Source of the DNA: an uncultured Clostridia bacterium
GTDB lineage: Bacteria; Bacillota; Clostridia; TANB77; CAG-508
NCBI GenBank assembly: GCA_934130975.1
Contig: CAKOYU010000021.1
Span: 1 to 20,318, forward strand
Direction of reading: 5' to 3'
DNA: 20,318 bases
Shown here piece after piece: positions 7,805 to 12,948 of this stretch (its first letter is position 1; every line of letters begins with the position of its first letter). A program made the translations under genes and the position numbers. The notes below the pieces were generated by a model. The model saw nothing but the letters and a program-made list of their open reading frames with translations, made no database searches and was not told the origin of the DNA.

Positions 7805-7960
7805 TTATTTTTGAGTGTTCAAGTTCAAGGAATCTAAATATTCTTTAAATATTGTTTTTATTTTGTTCGCTAATCGTTCGCTTTCATTATTGAATATACA
7901 ATAATAGTTTATTTCTTTTTTTCTTTGCTTATTTTTGGCTTTGTCCTCTTCCCTTTTCAT
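7805..7960 (-). CDS. Small basic protein upstream of the serine recombinase, 51 aa
   Basis: The protein reads MKREEDKAKNKQRKKEIN followed by YYCIFNNESERLANKIKTIFKEYL and ends NTQK. The N-terminal third is almost all Lys, Arg and Glu; the rest looks like one amphipathic helix. I chose the ATG at 7958-7960 because GGAGGAAATTA directly precedes it; an in-frame ATG 30 bases earlier has only a poor site. It lies 52 bases before the recombinase in the same direction. I do not recognise it. Its place suggests a recombination directionality factor or element-specific helper, which is inference. Confidence 0.6.
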   Translation of the reverse strand: MKREEDKAKNKQRKKEINYYCIFNNESERLANKIKTIFKEYLDSLNLNTQK

Positions 7961-8017
7961 TAATTTCCTCCATATTGTAAAGTTATTCATTTGAGATTGT
8001 CCTTATACTCCCCCTCA

Positions 8018-8045
8018 TATATATAAGTCGTAATTTTTAAGGCAA
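8018..8045 (-). promoter_or_regulatory. Possible promoter of the small ORF and recombinase
   Basis: TTGCCT (8040-8045) and TATATA (8018-8023) on the minus strand, 16 bases apart. The match is partial and other alignments in the TATATATA run are possible. I found no convincing sigma-E or sigma-K motif here. Confidence 0.35.
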
Positions 8046-8082
8046 ATCGGACAAATTTGAGGAAATTTTTAAAATTTTAGGC

Positions 8083-8116
8083 AAAAAAAATATGAGTAAG
8101 ATTAGTTTCTTACTCA
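8083..8116 (-). terminator. Terminator after the NUDIX remnant
   Basis: The minus-strand stem TGAGTAAGA/TCTTACTCA (nine perfect pairs, six-base loop) is followed by TATTTTTTTT. It lies 27 bases beyond the NUDIX stop codon and still marks the end of that former gene. Confidence 0.85.
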
Positions 8117-8142
8117 TCTACTGCTATTCTATTTGTTTGGAA

Positions 8143-8343
8143 TTACCAACCATACTCACTATATTTTATATTTTGTTTATAATTTTCTATTGCGATAATT
8201 CTATCATTAACAATATTCGTCGGTAAGCTATCTATATCAAACCATCTTAACTCTTCATTTTTATGAGGCTCATTAAATAAATTTTTGTCAATTATAAAAA
8301 TAGCAGAGAAACTCAATTGAATTCCTCTGCCATTTTGGTCAAA
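8143..8343 (-). pseudogene. NUDIX hydrolase, C-terminal remnant
   Basis: An open frame of 66 codons without a start reads GRGIQLSFSAIFIID, then NEPHKNEELRWFDIDSLP and ends NIKYSEYGW and TAA. The 'EPHKxEELRWFDIDxLP' block and the terminal 'YSEYGW' are typical of the C-terminal half of MutT/NUDIX proteins. The catalytic NUDIX box (GX5EX7REUXEEXGU) should lie upstream but is missing. A stop codon and the terminator of the neighbouring membrane-protein gene occupy that place. The 5' half was probably lost when the membrane-protein gene arrived or through deletion. The remnant keeps its own terminator. Confidence 0.75.
8296..8330 (-). terminator. Terminator after the membrane-protein gene
   Basis: The minus-strand stem GCAGAGGAA/TTTCTCTGC (one G-U pair) with a ten-base loop is followed by TATTTTTAT. 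It lies within the NUDIX remnant frame, which supports loss of function of that frame. Confidence 0.7.
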
Positions 8344-8353
8344 TTATACTAAA

Positions 8354-8986
8354 CTAAAGTGTTTCAAACATAAAAATAATATCCATTCCCTCATCGGCTC
8401 CTCTGGAAATAAGAGGCACACTTACAATATAGCCTGCAACAATCGCAAATTCTGCAATTGGATTCCATGCTAAAAATAACAAAGGAACCGCAACAATGCA
8501 AACCGGAAAGAAAAGTAACACTCCAAAATACCAAGTTTTAGAACCATTTTCGATTTTTTTAATAAGCCACTTTTCAATCTTGAAATGTTTTGCATATTCA
8601 TAAGAATAAAATAACACTTGTGCAAGCATTAATTGTACAAAAGAAATAGCAATCGGAATAAGCATAATCAATACTGCTTTAATAATTCCTGTTAGAATTG
8701 CTCCGACAATCATTATAATTAGATTTGCAGCAAAGAATATATCCCGATATATATATTCTTTAGTATCTCCTTCCCAACAACTCTTTTTGTATCCAAGAAC
8801 ATACAGCAAGATAACGTGCAGACCCAGCATACCAGTATATACAATTGCATTATCGGAATCAATCTTATGTAGAATTAGCAACTCCGAAATAATAGCTGCA
8901 ATATATACTACTTGCATATAGCCATCTTCTAACCAACTTAGTCCTTGAACATACCATTCTTTTACTGTTTTAAATAATTTCTTCAT
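8354..8986 (-). CDS. Multi-pass membrane protein, unknown function, 210 aa
   Basis: An integral membrane protein with about five to six hydrophobic segments, among them YMQVVYIAAIISELLIL, IVYTGMLGLHVILLYVLGY, LIIMIVGAILTGIIKAVLIML, the ISFVQLMLAQVLFY region and WYFGVLLFFPVCIVAVPLLFLAW. A charged loop, YEYAKHFKIEKWLIKKIENGSK, probably faces the cytoplasm. I do not recognise a family, nor any catalytic motif. The ATG has AAAGGA at normal distance. It has its own extended -10 sigma-A promoter and a possible seven-codon leader ORF. It lies inside the dpaB element, so it is cargo. The codon use seems slightly less AT-biased than the neighbours, which would fit recent transfer, but I did not compute it. 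Confidence 0.7.
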   Translation of the reverse strand: MKKLFKTVKEWYVQGLSWLEDGYMQVVYIAAIISELLILHKIDSDNAIVYTGMLGLHVILLYVLGYKKSCWEGDTKEYIYRDIFFAANLIIMIVGAILTGIIKAVLIMLIPIAISFVQLMLAQVLFYSYEYAKHFKIEKWLIKKIENGSKTWYFGVLLFFPVCIVAVPLLFLAWNPIAEFAIVAGYIVSVPLISRGADEGMDIIFMFETL

Positions 8987-9016
8987 AGTATAGTCCTTTC
9001 TTATGATGTTATTATT

Positions 9017-9040
9017 TTACTTTTCCATCAAGGTTAGCAT
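9017..9040 (-). CDS. Possible leader peptide, 7 aa
   Basis: The ORF ATG to TAA encodes MLTLMEK and is preceded by AAAGGAGAATT, a strong ribosome binding site. It lies in the 5' leader between the promoter and the membrane-protein gene, 30 bases before that gene. It could be a translation-coupled leader, or the leftover start of a gene that was replaced. No pause motif or attenuator is evident. Confidence 0.3.
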   Translation of the reverse strand: MLTLMEK

Positions 9041-9099
9041 AATTCTCCTTTCATTTTATAATTATATGAAACTTGCTCTTGGCAAGTATTACATATTAA

Positions 9100-9128
9100 A
9101 TTATATCACTAATTTCGTAGTTTTTCAA
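9100..9128 (-). promoter_or_regulatory. Sigma-A promoter of the membrane-protein gene
   Basis: TTGAAA (9123-9128), a 17-base spacer, then TATAAT (9100-9105) with a TGA extension on the minus strand. The transcript then begins with a small hairpin (ACTTGC-CAAGA-GCAAGT, 9071-9087). Confidence 0.75.
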
Positions 9129-9202
9129 TACAAAAATGTCTTTCGGATGCCATAATGAAGGATATCTTTTCATCTAACAATTAGTTCTTTTCTAATATAA
9201 CT

Positions 9203-9781
9203 TCATTCCCACAGCAAGCAATCACTAAAATATTTAAGCTTGGACATATAAAAACTATAAAATCCAATTTTCATAAAGACTGGGGAGCGAGGCTTTGTTA
9301 TAGGATTATCTTGCCTAAAAGGAACAAAATAATAATGTTTTCTATTAAATAATTTTCCTATGTTTTCTCCCGCCCCTGACAGTCCATTATTAGTCGAAAT
9401 AGCAATAACAACTGGTTTTTCTCTTCTTAAATGACTTTTTACTGCCATAGTTGCAGGACCATCAATTATATCATTTGCAAGTTTTGCCATGGTATTTCCT
9501 GTTGCTGGAGCTACCACTAATATATCTAACATATCTTTAGGACCAATTGGCTCGACTTCTTGAATAGTATGCAATATTTTATTTCCAGTAATTTCTTCAA
9601 CTTCTTTTATAAAATCTTCTGCTTTGCCAAATTTAGTATCCATATTATAACTGTTTTCTGACATTATTGGAACTACTTTAGTTCCTAATTTAACAATCTT
9701 TTTAAGCTCATCTATTGTTTTTCTAAACGTGCAAAATGAGCCTGTCATCACAAATCCGATTCGTTTGTCTTCTAACTTCAC
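9203..9781 (-). CDS. dpaB: Dipicolinate synthase subunit B, interrupted; 5' part plus element-encoded tail
   Basis: The first 166 residues are clearly DpaB/SpoVFB, the flavoprotein-like subunit that with DpaA converts dihydrodipicolinate into dipicolinic acid in the mother cell during sporulation. Motifs: KRIGFVMTGSFCTF at the start, APATGNTMAKLAND in the middle, and FVPFRQDNPITKPRS. From codon 167 the frame leaves dpaB and enters the inserted element, adding 26 foreign residues (PVFMKIGFYSFYM...LLWE). The true last 26 codons lie at 6011-6091, so the excised gene would also encode 192 residues. GTG start at 9779-9781, set by AAAGGAGG upstream; the longer frame has no support. A sigma-K-like promoter precedes it. 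dpaA is not adjacent, which is unusual. Whether the protein with the foreign tail works is unknown. Confidence 0.88.
   Translation of the reverse strand: MKLEDKRIGFVMTGSFCTFRKTIDELKKIVKLGTKVVPIMSENSYNMDTKFGKAEDFIKEVEEITGNKILHTIQEVEPIGPKDMLDILVVAPATGNTMAKLANDIIDGPATMAVKSHLRREKPVVIAISTNNGLSGAGENIGKLFNRKHYYFVPFRQDNPITKPRSPVFMKIGFYSFYMSKLKYFSDCLLWE
9272..9300 (-). other. attL-type junction of the element in dpaB (core TC at 9285-9286)
   Basis: On the minus strand the dpaB sequence ACAAAGCCTCGC abuts TC, then CCCAGTCTTTAT of the element. The element half supplies AGTCTTT, the exact inverse of AAAGACT at the other end. The dpaB half supplies the codons for T-K-P-R-S. Confidence 0.75.
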
Positions 9782-9813
9782 ATTAAAAATCCTCCTTTCA
9801 TTATTTCTTATAT

Positions 9814-9842
9814 TATAATATGTTTTTTCTAGAATTTTTGTC
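9814..9842 (-). promoter_or_regulatory. Sigma-K-like promoter of dpaB
   Basis: On the minus strand GACA (9839-9842) is followed after 16 bases by CATATTATA (9814-9822). This fits the Bacillus sigma-K pattern mACm-N16-CATANNNTA except for the first base of the -35. In B. subtilis the spoVF operon is made by sigma-K, so both motif and gene agree. No sigma-A pair with correct spacing is seen here. Confidence 0.55.
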
Positions 9843-9863
9843 GAAAATATATGTTTAAATTTG

Positions 9864-9892
9864 TTGTAAAAAATCATAACTTAATATATAAT
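9864..9892 (+). promoter_or_regulatory. Sigma-A-type promoter of the gene at 9911
   Basis: TTGTAA (9864-9869), a 17-base spacer, then TATAAT (9887-9892) on the plus strand. The ribosome binding site begins only about seven bases after the -10, so the untranslated leader would be very short. Confidence 0.5.
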
Positions 9893-9910
9893 ATTCGTGA
9901 GGTGAAACAA

Positions 9911-10681
9911 ATGATAAATTCAATGATTTTAGTACAACAAAATTTAGTAACTATATTATTAGGAAATATCGAAAAAATTGTTAGTTCTTCAAATAATGTT
10001 GACACAAAATATTCTGATGATGTAGTAAAAATTTTAGAAGATTTAAAAAATTCTCTTGAACTTTGTAATAAGAATATAGCTTTATTACAAGAGAAGAAAA
10101 AAGAAATTGAAGCCAATCCTGAAAATAATTATGATTATGCAGAAATATTAACTACAATAAATCAAAATACACTGACTGTCGAAACTTTTTTGCATTCTTT
10201 ATTACAATTTACAGAATTTAATTTTTCAGATAATAGTTCTGCAGATATTGAAAAAGAAACAAATATAGAAAATATGGACTTAAATGAAAATACGTTAATA
10301 ATTTCAGAATTATCTGGAAAAGTTATCTTACCATATACCAAAAATGACTTAGAAAATATAAAAGCTAAAGATAGTCAAAAAAACTATGATGAAATAATTC
10401 AAGAAAATTATACATTGCCTATAGATTTATTTAAAATACCTTTTGTTGCAAGATTTAGAGAAGCTTTTAAACTGGCTCGTTTCAAAGAACATAAATCAAT
10501 AAAGTTTGCTTTTGATTTGGGAACAGAATTATTGTTCAACTATAACTTGCATCCGGCAATTATATCTGCTTGTAGAAATTTGGATGAATTAGATATATAT
10601 CTTGATTATCTTGAAAATAATGAAACTGAAAACTTTAAATGTTTTTCTATAATCTTTGAAATCCCACCTGTAGTTTTATAA
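9911..10681 (+). CDS. Conserved hypothetical protein, 256 aa
   Basis: The start at 9911 follows GAGGTG at ideal spacing; earlier in-frame starts would include promoter sequence. The N-terminal half (1-110) is helical, rich in Asn, Lys and Glu, with a coiled-coil-like part (LEDLKNSLELCNKNIALLQEKKKEIE). A low-complexity acidic linker follows. The C-terminal half (about 135-256) is a compact domain with SGKVILPYTKNDLENI, PFVARFREAFKLARFKEH, FDLGTELLFNYNLHPAIISACRNLDELDIYLDYL and FSIIFEIPPVVL. I associate this C-terminal pattern with uncharacterised clostridial proteins but know of no function. It has no membrane segment. It is divergent from dpaB and ends in its own terminator. Confidence 0.7.
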   Translation: MINSMILVQQNLVTILLGNIEKIVSSSNNVDTKYSDDVVKILEDLKNSLELCNKNIALLQEKKKEIEANPENNYDYAEILTTINQNTLTVETFLHSLLQFTEFNFSDNSSADIEKETNIENMDLNENTLIISELSGKVILPYTKNDLENIKAKDSQKNYDEIIQENYTLPIDLFKIPFVARFREAFKLARFKEHKSIKFAFDLGTELLFNYNLHPAIISACRNLDELDIYLDYLENNETENFKCFSIIFEIPPVVL

Positions 10682-10711
10682 AAGCTCTAAAATATATATT
10701 TAGAGCTTTTT
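10681..10711. terminator. Bidirectional terminator between convergent genes
   Basis: AAAGCTCTAAA (10681-10691) and TTTAGAGCTTT (10699-10709) form a perfect 11-base stem with a seven-base loop and T-tract. It serves the plus-strand unknown gene and, from the other side, the membrane-anchored TasA-like gene. Confidence 0.85.
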
Positions 10712-10716
10712 ATGAA

Positions 10717-11301
10717 CTATATGTTTTCTTTATATTGATCTGTTTCTATGTATAAATTTATTTCATAGTGATTATCTTCTTCTTGACTTCCAACAAATGT
10801 ATCTAATTTATCATTATCGTCCCAATACCATTCTAATGTATAAAAATTAGTTGAATCTTTTAATATTATTATATTGCTTAATTCTAATTCATCAAGTGAT
10901 ACATAATTTTCAGAATTTCCTTTTATATAAATATTGTCTAATTTTAATCTGTATTTCATGTTAATAAAATTTTGCATTTCATCACTAAATTTGATATTAT
11001 AAATAACATCAGCATTTGTCTTATTTTGTACATAAAATTTATATGTTCCTTTTGAATGTGGGGCAATTATTTTTTCATTATTAAAATCTTTATTCTTAAA
11101 AATATTTAATTGATTGTTTTTGATTTTTTGCATATCATTTTCTAATAGAATAATTGAATTATATTCAAAGTTATTATTTGGTGAAATTGTTGTTTCTTTA
11201 TAACCTAATTTTCCTATTCTATAGCCTAACCAAAACATTAATAGCAAAATTAATATTATAATACACATTATTGTTTTTTTATTATCTTTCTTTTTTTCCA
11301 C
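10717..11301 (-). CDS. Membrane-anchored TasA/camelysin-like protein
   Basis: A 194-residue protein with one N-terminal membrane segment (KKTIMCIIILILLLMFWLGYRIG, residues 8-30) and an extracellular beta-rich domain. The stretch FYTLEWYWDDNDKLDTFVG is laid out like IYTIGWEWSFTGDDIKDTELG in the next gene upstream, and 'IIAPHSKGTYKFYVQNKTNADVIYNIKF' matches the 'GxxGxFxFxVxNxSxVxxxYxI' strand of TasA-family proteins. The two proteins are therefore probably paralogues: this one stays tethered, the other is processed. GTG start at 11301, with GGAG ten bases before it. It may be a fibre anchor or chaperone like TapA, which is inference. I see no SipW-type signal peptidase gene in the window. Confidence 0.6.
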   Translation of the reverse strand: MEKKKDNKKTIMCIIILILLLMFWLGYRIGKLGYKETTISPNNNFEYNSIILLENDMQKIKNNQLNIFKNKDFNNEKIIAPHSKGTYKFYVQNKTNADVIYNIKFSDEMQNFINMKYRLKLDNIYIKGNSENYVSLDELELSNIIILKDSTNFYTLEWYWDDNDKLDTFVGSQEEDNHYEINLYIETDQYKENI

Positions 11302-11383
11302 GATTAATCTTCTCCTTTTAATACAATATATTCACAAAAACCTCTAAGCTTTTGTCAGTATACCATATATTACATTTTATTTT

Positions 11384-11416
11384 AACAGCTCTATTAATAA
11401 TTTTAATAGAGCTGTT
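11384..11416. terminator. Long perfect hairpin after the TasA-like gene
   Basis: AACAGCTCTATTAA (11384-11397) and TTAATAGAGCTGTT (11403-11416) form 14 perfect pairs with a five-base loop, four bases after the stop codon. On the minus strand the following bases are AAAATAAAATG, not a T-tract, so termination in the gene's direction may be weak. It may instead stabilise the mRNA end or allow partial read-through into the tethered paralogue. Confidence 0.55.
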
Positions 11417-11419
11417 TTA

Positions 11420-11995
11420 TTATTGACCTACTTGAACAGCTGTCAAAGTAACTGATAATGAAACTGTTTTATCTTCTGTAGCTACTAAATTACCTAGTTC
11501 AGTGTCTTTAATATCATCTCCTGTAAAAGACCATTCCCAACCAATAGTATATATATCTTTTGATATATCTCCTAGCTCATGTGTTTGGTTTCCATCGTCA
11601 ATATTATTTATTTTTTCCAACAATTCTGCAAATGTTAAATTTGTAGTTGCTTCTTCAGAATTTTTCTTAAATGAATATGTTATTGGATTATATTCATTTA
11701 TTGCTCCATTTACTTCGTCAGTTCCTGTCGCCTCAATCTTTAATTTATATGCTGTTTCTACAGAACCATCTAAAGAAAATTCGAAGTTTCCACTTGTTCC
11801 TGGTGCTATTATTCCTAAATCTGTAGTTCCTGCTTTTACATTAGGATAACTTGCTGCAAATAAATCTGAGATATTATTAGTTGTATTTATTTTCCAATGA
11901 GCAACTCTTGCTTTATCCGTACCTTTAGCTGTTGTTGCATATTTAGCATATGTACTTGATACTAACGCTACTGCAATTGCAATTAAAATAATCAA
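11420..11995 (-). CDS. TasA/camelysin-like secreted protein with SipW-type signal
   Basis: About 191 residues. The N-terminus LIILIAIAVALVSSTYAKYATTAKGTDKARVAHW is the signal and '(A/T)YAKYxTTxxGxDxARVAxW' signature of SipW-processed TasA/camelysin-type proteins; the rest is beta-rich (APGTSGNFEFSLDGSVETAYKLKI, IYTIGWEWSF). These form extracellular fibres or act as cell-surface proteins in Bacillota. The start is a problem. The frame stays open upstream through K-R-N-N-K-I-A-K-F-T-L-L, a normal basic signal n-region, but the only ATG (12041-12043) is followed at once by TAA. The given start is TTG at 11993-11995, which has no ribosome binding site and removes the basic residues. Either codon 2 was mutated (AAA to TAA), or a rare start such as ATA at 12020-12022 is used. 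Confidence 0.7.
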   Translation of the reverse strand: MIILIAIAVALVSSTYAKYATTAKGTDKARVAHWKINTTNNISDLFAASYPNVKAGTTDLGIIAPGTSGNFEFSLDGSVETAYKLKIEATGTDEVNGAINEYNPITYSFKKNSEEATTNLTFAELLEKINNIDDGNQTHELGDISKDIYTIGWEWSFTGDDIKDTELGNLVATEDKTVSLSVTLTAVQVGQ

Positions 11996-12111
11996 TAATA
12001 CTAATAATGTAAATTTTGCTATTTTATTATTTCTCTTTTACATTAAAACATATTTTTTATGTTTTGTACAGATTTTGTACTTAAATGTCATATATTTGTA
12101 ATATTTGTAAT

Positions 12112-12140
12112 ATTTTATTTAGTGCCCTATTACAATGCAA
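12112..12140 (-). promoter_or_regulatory. Promoter of the TasA-like gene
   Basis: TTGCAT (12135-12140), 17 bases, TAAAAT (12112-12117) on the minus strand. The -35 overlaps the T-tract of the trhA terminator. The transcribed leader carries four ACAAA-containing repeats. Confidence 0.5.
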
Positions 12141-12168
12141 AAAAGATTCTCATTAAATGAAAATCTTT
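12139..12168 (-). terminator. Terminator after trhA
   Basis: The minus-strand arms AAAGATTTTCAT and ATGAGAATCTTT (one G-U pair, three-base loop) are followed by TTTTTT. The hairpin begins at the trhA stop codon. Confidence 0.8.
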
Positions 12169-12841
12169 ATATGACATATAATAATACACATAAAACATGT
12201 AGAATATTGCCAATGCATACACATAAATGAAAAATTGAATGCATATATTTATGCTTTTTACCTACTCCATATAAAACAGCACCAATAGTATATACTATTC
12301 CACCTGCCAATAATAAAACAAAACCTGGAATCCCTAATAATGAGGGTAGTAGATTTGCTTTAATAATTATGCACCATCCCATAACTAAATAACATATCAT
12401 AGAAAATACTTTGTATTTTTTTAAGTCAATTGCATTTAATGTTATTCCTAGAATTGCAAATGCCCATATAACTCCAAATATAGTCCATCCCAATGCTGTA
12501 CTATATTCTCTTAAAGTACATAATGCAAATGGTGTATATGAACCTGCAATTAATACAAATATCGCACAATGGTCTAATATTTGTAAAACTTTTTTTGATT
12601 TTAATTTAGGACTTAATCCATGATATATACTTGACATTGTATACAAAAATAACATTGATACTCCAAAAATAACGCCACTTACTACACCGTATGCATTATG
12701 TCTAATGGCTCCAAAAACGCTACATAACACTATTGTTGCAATTCCTGCTACTCCTCCTACAATATGTGATACCATATTAAAAATCTCTTCTCCTTTTGTA
12801 TACGTTGGTAATATTCTATCTGCTAATTTAGTTCTTTTCAT
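12167..12841 (-). CDS. trhA: PAQR family membrane protein TrhA (hemolysin III)
   Basis: A 224-residue protein with seven hydrophobic helices and the PAQR zinc-site signature: His in MVSHIVGGVAG near residue 26, the SSIYHGLSP motif near 70-78, DHCAIFVLIAGSYTPF near 90-105, and the paired histidines of HSIFHLCVCIGNILH at the end. The length matches the family. Bacterial members (B. subtilis YplQ, E. coli YqfA) are linked to membrane energy and lipid homeostasis. The older name 'hemolysin III' rests on a cloning phenotype. ATG follows AAAGGAG. It is transcribed alone from a sigma-A promoter whose start site is covered by a 31-bp palindrome, so it is probably regulated. Confidence 0.88.
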   Translation of the reverse strand: MKRTKLADRILPTYTKGEEIFNMVSHIVGGVAGIATIVLCSVFGAIRHNAYGVVSGVIFGVSMLFLYTMSSIYHGLSPKLKSKKVLQILDHCAIFVLIAGSYTPFALCTLREYSTALGWTIFGVIWAFAILGITLNAIDLKKYKVFSMICYLVMGWCIIIKANLLPSLLGIPGFVLLLAGGIVYTIGAVLYGVGKKHKYMHSIFHLCVCIGNILHVLCVLLYVI

Positions 12842-12869
12842 ATTTAATCTCCTTTCGGTTTTTAAAAAT

Positions 12870-12900
12870 ATAACATCTAGTATTTAATACTAGATGTTAT
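12870..12900. promoter_or_regulatory. 31-bp perfect palindrome at the trhA transcription start
   Basis: Fifteen-base arms (ATAACATCTAGTATT and its exact inverse) surround a single central base. The palindrome overlaps the -10 by two bases and then covers about +1 to +25. That is the place for a repressor operator. As RNA it would also form a hairpin ending about 18 bases before the ribosome binding site. There is no T-tract for termination. Confidence 0.7.
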
Positions 12901-12927
12901 TATAATATATCTTTTTTTATTTGTCTA
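12899..12927 (-). promoter_or_regulatory. Sigma-A promoter of trhA
   Basis: TAGACA (12922-12927), a 17-base spacer, then TATAAT (12899-12904) on the minus strand, directly upstream of the palindrome. Confidence 0.75.
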
Positions 12928-12948
12928 CAATTTGGATAAAAATATATT

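Larger units (their letters stand above)
6094..9286. mobile_element. 3.2-kb intervening element inside dpaB (vfbin/skin-like)
   Basis: The element lies between dpaB codons 166 and 167. It carries a large serine recombinase gene ending 20 bases from one edge, a small basic ORF before it, a NUDIX remnant and a membrane protein gene with its own promoter. The reconstructed attP has the arms AAAGACT and AGTCTTT exactly ten bases from the centre of the TC core on both sides. The reconstructed attB has CAAA at equal distance from the core on each side. Known developmental elements of this kind are skin in sigK (Bacillus, Clostridioides) and vfbin in spoVFB of Bacillus weihenstephanensis; both are excised by serine recombinases in the mother cell. 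That excision occurs here is inference. Confidence 0.85.
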
